Source: Moniliophthora roreri (taxonomy: Eukaryota; Basidiomycota; Agaricomycetes; Agaricales; Marasmiaceae). From it: a stretch of DNA of 64,000 bases. The notes beneath the pieces were generated by a model that was not told the DNA's origin, made no database searches, and worked only from the letters and a program-made list of their open reading frames with translations. The translations under genes were made by a program, and so were the position numbers. The stretch lies in contig LATX02000001.1 of the NCBI GenBank assembly GCA_001466705.2, positions 1,240,001-1,304,000 on the forward strand, given 5' to 3'. This document shows positions 57,813 to 64,000 of the stretch, piece after piece; position 1 is the first letter of the stretch; every line of letters begins with the position of its first letter.

Positions 57813-59770
57813 GTTTTCCTTGCCATGAAGGGCTTCGACTGAATATGATTAGCATATGTAGTCTCCCTTGAGCCGAGCCTTATTCAGGTTTATTTAATCC
57901 GATGTCTCGTACATCCCATTTTTTCTATCATCTTGCTTCCTGCTTTGCTATTGTGTCTGTATTGCTTTCTGAATCTCTCCTGTTTCTATAGCCCTCGGTT
58001 GACTCCGTACCAAATTTAATCATGATTTTCTTTGTACTTTGGCCTGCAAGGTTGAGGTCGAGTCAGCGAGGATAATCAGGGCAAGTATTCCGGCTAGTCT
58101 TTTCCCAGAGCTTTCTAGTACCAGCAACCTCATCGAGTAAGGAATTTCAATGTCTCTGAAGGTGGTCTGTCTATTGGCATCATAGCCATATCGCAAATAT
58201 CCTAGCGCTCACCCAAGCGCTCCGCTTTTCCCTTAATTGATTTCAATCTGACACACTCTTTTATCTGTCCTCATCCTTCAAACCTTCATTTTGATACCAG
58301 ACAAACACGTCCCCGCTGGAAGTTTTTCGAGACCCTCTCTCAAATTCTCGCTTGATTTGTCAGGGTTTGAGGATCTCAGCGCGGGACGCGTTATTTCACT
58401 GTGGTGGGCGGAGCTTGCGTGGGAAACAATGAAACCAACCAGGGTTGTGAATTTGCGCGTATGGTCGCGACATCATACAGGATTTGTCCCCAGTCGTCAA
58501 TTCCTCCCTGTAGCGAGCGAGCAAGCGGGTTCAATGCCACCCACTTGTCAGGAAACGCACTCATTGATGGCATTCAAATCTCAAGAAACACGAGAGTTGG
58601 CATCTTCCTGAAACGGAGCGGTCTCTCAGGAGGTCGTATACACTCCAACGCGCCGAATTCACTGTGTGGTCTAAACCTCCTAGAAGCACATTCTGTCACA
58701 CCGACCTTGCAATTTACATTCCAACACATCTACCACGTTGAAATCCGCTCCTTTTTAGTCCAAGTTTCCCAGAAGCCTAATCCATGATGCAAAGTACACT
58801 CCAACGGGCAATACGTCGATTCCACTCTTCCCCCTAGAAGAATCTTCTATCATGCCAAACTTGCATTGATCTGTCGAGAACTGCTACCCAGCTTTCCTTT
58901 AGGATGCTAGACCCCACTTCTCAGGTGTCTTCCCAGCGGACCTTTTAGGTCGCACGATCGCAAGTCTGCAGTGTTTGAAGTTCTTCCTGGTTTCGACGGG
59001 ATAACGGCAAGCTGCCCTATACTCTCGTGCCTTCCGCCAACTCAATCTTTACCTTTCTATTCTTAGATTAATGCAAGTCCCCGGACTGGCAGGATCATCA
59101 AGTGTCGTCCTGTACCGCACCACGCGGTGCTGAAATAACACAGCGCCGAGCTCCCTGTAGCGTCATCTTGCTGTTAATTTCTTCACATGGATCGTAGCGG
59201 TGCCTGCTCGGGATTCCCTTTGGGTTGTGAAATACAGGAGGTACTTCCAAAAGTATCCCAGTCTTCCCCCACACTGCGCGGTATGTTCTCCGAGAGCACG
59301 ATCTCCTTTGGTATCTCACCTGTGAAAGAGAATGTATTCCATCCCGATTTCTCATGCTAGCTTCTGATGTATCTTTCATCAGACCCGATATGTTGTCCCT
59401 TTGACAACCCTTTGAAGAACATAGTCTCCTTGAACAGCTTGCACCACCGAAAGGAAATCTTTCCACCCCGTTTTCTCATGCTTTACCCTCAACATAGCGG
59501 ATTCGCGCCTCGATTTGGGGTTTTGGGGTTTAATCACCGTGACAGGACGGATTCACTGAAGTCTGGGATGAAGCCATGGTTCTCATGGATTCCTTGAATC
59601 CCTTTTCCGAGAGGGTTCTTGACAAGCGGAAGGCTAGCCCATTTATCACCCTTGTTGCAAACATGCTCGTCGCGGAGTTTTCCAAGAAAACTAAACGCAA
59701 TCAGTAGCGCTCAAACCCACTGCTTAAAAGGCTCCCTCGATCTGTATGTTTACATCCAGTATTTGCATCA
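57813..59770. other. Gene-poor stretch, 1.96 kb
   Basis: Between copies 4 and 5 of the family. Two overlapping plus-strand frames of 106 and 128 codons (58291-58611 and 58401-58787) and one minus-strand frame of 122 codons (59466-59098) show no motif. The phrase TTTCTCATGCT recurs at 59350 and 59480 in similar settings, a hint of old duplication. CpG is normal. No transposon ends seen. Confidence 0.4.
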
Positions 59771-60367
59771 ATGGCTGCCCTGGCAAATCTTCCCTTGGAG
59801 GACTCCACATCTAAGTGCGAGTTTAATGGATATTTGATCGCTGGTCTTGTTGCTCTCGCAGCTTGCCTTGTCGCCCTCGTCCTTCGACATTACCTTCGTT
59901 CCCGCTATCCATGCATCACCGTATCGAGCCTGAACAATATAGAACAGAGTCTTGATGATCTTTACCGCAGCCGTGCTCCGATCATCCAGCAGTTGCCCTC
60001 GTACGCGACGGAGCTGGACAGTATATCGGCGAGGAGAGTCATGTGCGTACCTTCTCTCCGAATCTATCCTTCGCTAATACCTTCTATCTCGTGCAGCCTG
60101 AAAAATCGAGCATCCCGGATACGCTCTAGGTCTTTAGAACTGGACCGAATGTCCTCACCAATATGGAAGATATATTTGGGCGTTCATCCGAGGGTGATAC
60201 CAAACATCGTTGATTGGCATAATGATGTCGAGGATTTGGAGCGAGACATACGGGTACGTTTCCGCTTCCTTATTGCTACGTATCTCATTCCTTGTGACTA
60301 GTCCGTTATCGAATCCATTACCCAATATCGCTTTGAGGCTCAATTAGTCAAGCATTTTTTTTTGTAA
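59771..60367 (+). CDS. Small single-pass membrane protein, WKIYLGVHP family, copy 5 (intact)
   Basis: The cleanest member, about 160 residues. The ATG at 59771 gives MAALANLPLEDSTSKCEFNG, a membrane segment (IAGLVALAACLVALVLRHYL), RSRYPCITVSSLNNIEQSLD, RAPIIQQLPSYATELDSISA. A phase-2 intron (about 60042-60093) leads to LKNRASRIRSRSLELDRMSS and IWKIYLGVHPRVIPNIVDWH, then NDVEDLERDIR. A phase-0 intron (about 60254-60301) leads to SVIESITQYRFEAQLVKHFF and TAA at 60367. Predicted topology: short N-terminus outside, one helix, a helical cytosolic or luminal C-terminal half with coiled-coil-like charge pattern. Function unknown. Confidence 0.7.
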
Positions 60368-60938
60368 CTGAGGTGCTGTAGTCGAAGGTCTGTCTTTCTC
60401 ACTTATCACTCTAGTTTGTCGCGGTTATTCACCTATCATCTAGAGACCTCCGCCGACCAAACTTAGCTTTGGTTCACCCATTTGATCATGCAATCCCGTG
60501 CCTATTATCCTCCCCTTTTCTATATGTATCGTTACTCTGAACCTTTGCTTTCTCATTACTTTCTTTGCATGTACAGTAGCTTCGATCTTTTCGCATCCTT
60601 CCTTTGGTCGTGTTCCGTACCTTCTGTATCTCTCCACTTATGCCTTTTGAACTATTTAGGTGATCGTCAACATCGAACAGCATTCTCGACTTGACAATGG
60701 CGTGTTTTGCCTTTGTGAACTATCCTTTACCGGGTCTCATACGCTGCTTCTCCTGTGACAAGTTTAAACTTTATTGACTGCCAGAGTACCATCTGTTGCA
60801 GTCGTATGTGTACATATAAGGTATGGTAATGGGAGGGACTAAGAAGAAACAGAGGAATTCATGAGGTTTGTCGGTTGATCATTGATAATTCGACGCCGAC
60901 AACTCAAGTAAGTTTGGACTCCGCTCTAGTGGTTGCAC
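60368..60938. other. Intergenic, 571 bp
   Basis: Pyrimidine-rich, AT-rich sequence downstream of copy 5 and downstream of the convergent gene at 60939. No gene recognised. Confidence 0.4.
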
Positions 60939-61751
60939 TCACAACCCGTACGTTCCTCCAAGCGTGAACGTTTTCTCCTCCTTGTTCCACCCAATCCTGA
61001 CCTCCGCGCCTGTAAGTCTCAAACTGCCATATCGAATCTAGGCGTGCATTAGCATCAGCCCCACACAAAAAAAAGGAGAAAAAGGACGCACACTGGCAGT
61101 AATCCATCCGACCCTGTTCTGAAAATCCGACAATGGTACCTTCTTGATCTTCCACGCTTTACCACCCTTCTCAATCCCAAACAGCTGGTAAAAAAACGTC
61201 TTCGTGTGGTACAACGCCGGTGTAAGACCACTTGGTTGTGCCTCTGATACAGACGTCGGATGATTTTAGGGTGAAGGGATGTCCGAATTGCGAAGAGATT
61301 CTACAAGTGAGCAAATGCTTGCCTTCAGGTTCAACTACTCACTGCTTGCAACTGGGCTGCCATTTCATTTGTTTCTTGATCTCGGCGGCGCAAATGTCGC
61401 GTGTTTTGGCTACGCGTTCGGATATTTTTTCGGGTGTCCACTGGAATTCACCGCTACCAGAGACGGCAGCGCGTTGCGAGAGTTGGGTTTGGAGATCGAA
61501 CGCGTAGGAAGCTAGGTCAGTGTGAGACATGGCTTCGAGTTCGGAAAGGGCTTTCATTGCGCTAGCTGTGCTCGCAGAGGATTTGGCCTTGATAGTACGT
61601 GGTTTTTTGGCGGCTGTCACGGTGTTACTCGTGGAAGGCTCGAAATTACTGTCAGAGCCTTCGTCGTCAGAAATTGGGCCTGTTCAGACGCGTTTTCTGA
61701 GCATTCTTGGGAGTCAGAATAGGCAGAGTACTCACGTTTACGAGGAGGCAT
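60939..61751 (-). CDS. Unknown conserved fungal protein with a homopolymer frameshift
   Basis: Not recognised by name. The ATG at 61751 gives MPPRK, an intron, then PISDDEGSDSNFEPSTSNT, a basic nuclear-type stretch (AKKPRTIKAKSS), a helical part (LASYAFDLQTQLSQRAA) and FQWTPEKISERVAKTRDI, EIKKQMKWQPSC. After an intron come GTTKWSYTGVVPHEDVF and, one frame later, QLFGIEKGGKAWKIKK, PLSDFQNRVGWITAS, then a last exon IRYGSLRLTGAEVRIGW ending in TFTLGGTYGL at 60939. The frame change falls at a run of seven A (61190-61196, plus strand); six would restore one frame. The C-terminal half looks like a compact beta-rich domain. Confidence 0.6.
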
Positions 61752-61909
61752 GATGAGCAAAGTTCAAGAGCTCAAGGTTGGTCACATCGTCGATTCACGT
61801 CGCCTAGAAAATAGTGCTCCGTTCCGTCCGTCCCGTCTCCGGTTGCAATATACGATTGGTTACAAGGATTCTACATGGTCAGAAATTCTTAGCGTTCATT
61901 GAAATTCAT

Positions 61910-63311
61910 TCACGCCGTAGGCTTCTTAACAATCCCCAAATTATACATCTCATCAAAATGCACCTTGGGCGCCTGCTCCTTGCCCTCCTCAATAACTGCG
62001 TCATACTCCTCGTCAATTGAATCAAACAGCCCAGTCGTATGATGCTTAGGCTTCCATCCAAGCTGGTAGGCCTTGCCTGCCTTGGATCGAGCTGTCAAGA
62101 CTATTAGTATCTGATCTACGACAAGGGTGGCGTACTCACAGTTACTAGCATAAGCAAACCCACTCCACGCACCAAACACATCCAGTTCCTGCTCTTCCGT
62201 TACTTGCTTGGGCTCTGGGGAGCTAATGGCCCCCCTCGCATGAAGCCTCTTACCGACTTCACCAGCCAATTGCTTCCACTGATAACTATCCGTTGCGCAG
62301 AAGTAGTAACCCTCTGCACCAGTCGGTGCTTTGGGGTTTTCAGAGAGTGCGTCTTCGAGGAGGATGAAGTAGAGATCGACGAGGTCCTGGACGTGAACAG
62401 CGTTCCACAACCCGAGGCCTTTGCCGATGTATGGTGCGAAGCCTAATTTGAGCGTTCCACGGATGAGGGCGGGAATCTGAACAGAGGTGCGGCTGAAGGG
62501 GCCAGTCCCTCTTCCATCTGTGGCCAGTCAGTTAGATCGTGTGCGCAAGGCAGAGAGGAGGAGACATACAAATCAAAGGTGGCATGACAATATATCCCTT
62601 AATAATGCCCTTGTCAGCAGCATTCTGGATGACAATGTCTGTGCCGCGGTGAACGTAAGTGGTAGGTATGGCACGGATGTCGGCGCAATTGATGTCTTCG
62701 TATCTGTTCTCTCCGTCAACACACACGTCCGACGAGGAAGAGGAAGCGAGTAGCATACACTTTCTCAGCGGCAAATTCACCTCTAGCGTCATCGGTAAGA
62801 GCACCAGTTCCAGAACTCTGTCATACAATTTAAGAAAAACAGGTTCAAAACCACTTAACAAGCACTTACGTGAATGAAAATCGGCTTCTTGCCTGTTTCC
62901 TTTCCCCTCTTCTCCAGACCCTTCAACATCGCCTCGGCTCCCTTTGGATGATCGGCATTCGCAGTATGAATGATCACTGCCAAATTTCTCGGTAATTCAT
63001 TCAGTATTCACATCCCAAAGCACTCACCGTCGGCAGACTCAGCAGCCTTTTCAACGACATCTACATCGTCCAAATCCGCCACGACAGTCTTCACACCGAG
63101 CTGTTCGCGAAGCTGCTTGGCACGATCCTCACCACGGATCAAGCATGTTATCTCAACGGACCCATTTCGCACGTTGGGACGTTGGAGGAGGGTGTGGAGG
63201 GTAGTACCTCCGATGAACCCTGATGCACCTGTGAGGAGCTGTATGGATGTCAATGAGATGAGGAGACGGACGAGGGCGGAGGAGTCAGCGTACCAGTTGC
63301 ATGGGGGTCAT
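61910..63311 (-). CDS. Extended SDR / NAD(P)-dependent epimerase-like protein
   Basis: Rossmann-fold oxidoreductase-like protein. A short exon from 63311 (MTPMQL) joins LLTGASGFIGGTTLHTLLQ, the nucleotide-binding TGxxGFIG motif; then VEITCLIRGEDRAKQLREQL, VVADLDDVDVVEKAAESAD, and over introns ANADHPKGAEAMLKGLEKRG, PIFIHSSGTGALTDDARGEF, PTTYVHRGTDIVIQNAADKG, GYIVMPPLIYGRGTGP and WNAVHVQDLVDLYFILLEDA. It ends KKPTA at 61910. The classical YxxxK catalytic pair is not visible, as in other atypical fungal members of this group. About six introns. Substrate unknown. Confidence 0.8.
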
Positions 63312-63823
63312 CGAGCAGTAAGTATGCAGGGACTCATACCGAGTTTCTTCATGTTATAAGTGAATTCGGTGTCCGAGAGCGTGGAAATTCATGAAGGGAC
63401 TAGTTCTCAGGCTCGATAAGACTAATTAATTCCGAGTCGGAACGTTAGGGACGTGGTGGTGAAGCGCCTTTTATGTCCAAAGTAAGGACTAAACAGGCTT
63501 GCGTTTCCTGACAACCTGCGGTTGGGTCGGCCTGAGTGGTATGTTGGAAGGGTCGTGAGAAGTGGTCAGTAGATGAATTGACATCGGGTCCTTTTCAAGT
63601 GACAGATTTCTCCACTCGCTTGCTCTCCCTAGATTTGGAGACACTGCACAACATACGTAATGTAACATACAGCTACAGCTGTAACACCGTCGTTGATATT
63701 CGTGGCAAAAACAAAGAATACAGCAGTTGATGATGGCAATGATGACACAGTGTATGAGACCGGAAGGAAAGCAGAGAAAAAGAAAGAGATGAGGAAAAAG
63801 ATACAATAATTCTACATCTATTT
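63312..63823. other. Intergenic, 512 bp
   Basis: Contains the SDR gene promoter and the EF-1alpha 3' UTR. Frames on either strand show no motif. Confidence 0.4.
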
Positions 63824-64000
63824 ACTTCTTCTTGGCAGCCTTCTCAGCGGACTTGGTGACTAGAAGGAGAAGAAAGTGAGCGACATGATCAGCACGAACG
63901 ACGACAACATACCCTTTCCACCACTCTTGTCGGTCTTCTCAACGGACTTGATGATGCCGACGGCGACAGTCTGTCTCATGTCACGGACGGCAAAACGACC
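63824..64000 (-). CDS. TEF1: Translation elongation factor 1-alpha, C-terminal end (5' part beyond window)
   Basis: GTPase that delivers aminoacyl-tRNA to the ribosome. Only the last two exons are in the window. The exon at 64000-63916 encodes [20 protein letters not shown] then EKTDKSGGK; after a 50-bp intron, [12 protein letters not shown] and TAA at 63824. This C-terminus is nearly invariant in fungal EF-1alpha, so the call is firm despite the small piece. Confidence 0.93.

Noticed and set aside
58401..58787. 128-codon plus-strand frame between family copies 4 and 5
   Set aside because: No recognisable motif and an equally long overlapping frame; not enough support for a gene.
59098..59466. 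122-codon minus-strand frame
   Set aside because: Composition looks unselected (Arg/Ser-rich, no motif) and no transcript signals are visible.
1..64000. tRNA genes, rRNA and CRISPR arrays
   Set aside because: I looked for B-box-like GGTTCGAATCC segments and for regularly spaced repeats and found no convincing case; CRISPR is not expected in a fungus.

Overview
The window is nuclear DNA of a filamentous basidiomycete, most likely an Agaricomycete (mushroom-forming fungus). The genes are split by many short introns (about 50-60 bp) with GT/AG borders, packed on both strands, and the proteins recognised are typical of that group: APC4, SurE, RasGEF, Sec9, an SRA-domain protein, Spp1/CFP1, Stm1, Drs1, MFSD1-type MFS, MYG1, MEMO1, ribosomal proteins uS3 and eL32, and EF-1alpha. 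Secreted carbohydrate-active enzymes (GH16, PL8) and Ser/Thr-rich, probably GPI-anchored proteins fit a saprotroph or plant-associated fungus. No tRNA, rRNA or CRISPR array was recognised.

Layout. 1-12.7 kb: APC4 (cut by the left edge), GH16 beta-glucanase, SurE-like phosphatase, a Ras-like/RasGEF fusion, Sec9-type t-SNARE, SRA protein. 13.2-15.9 kb: three genes with mitochondrial or beta-oxidation roles (bL32m and NDUFA5 divergent over 112 bp, then a 3-ketoacyl-CoA thiolase). 16.5-32 kb: uS3, PL8 lyase, Drs1 helicase, MFSD1-like transporter, MARVEL-like protein, MYG1, a small GPI-type protein, a conserved unknown. 32.3-42.4 kb: a DPBB secreted protein, a poorly resolved unknown gene with a truncated inverted duplicate nearby, LSM1, Spp1 and Stm1. 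42.8-52.6 kb: an accessory region. 52.9-55.5 kb: eL32, MEMO1 and a Tfc7-like phosphatase. 56-60.4 kb: a gene-poor stretch with a degenerate tandem array and two genes of the repeated family. 60.9-64 kb: an unknown with a homopolymer frameshift, an extended SDR, and the 3' end of EF-1alpha.

The most unusual content is a family of small, single-pass membrane proteins of unknown function that occurs five times here (intact at 42.8-43.5 and 59.8-60.4 kb, probably frameshifted at 57.1-57.8 kb, and decayed at 44.0-44.7 and 46.4-47.1 kb). The copies share a C-terminal helical block around a WKIYLGVHP motif and two introns in the same phases. The two decayed copies lie in a block of about 8.8 kb (43.75-52.55 kb) that is nearly free of CpG. 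The block also contains a 3477-bp PIF/Harbinger transposon with 30-bp perfect terminal inverted repeats and a TAA target duplication. Inside that transposon sits a younger, CpG-containing LTR-like insertion. Immediately next to it is a second element of about 1 kb with 100-bp inverted ends that carries a helicase fragment. The pattern fits a methylated, deamination-eroded transposon nest that has swallowed part of a tandem gene cluster.

Limits: exon borders were read by eye from reading frames and splice signals; homology calls come from remembered family motifs, not from searches. CpG statements are visual counts.
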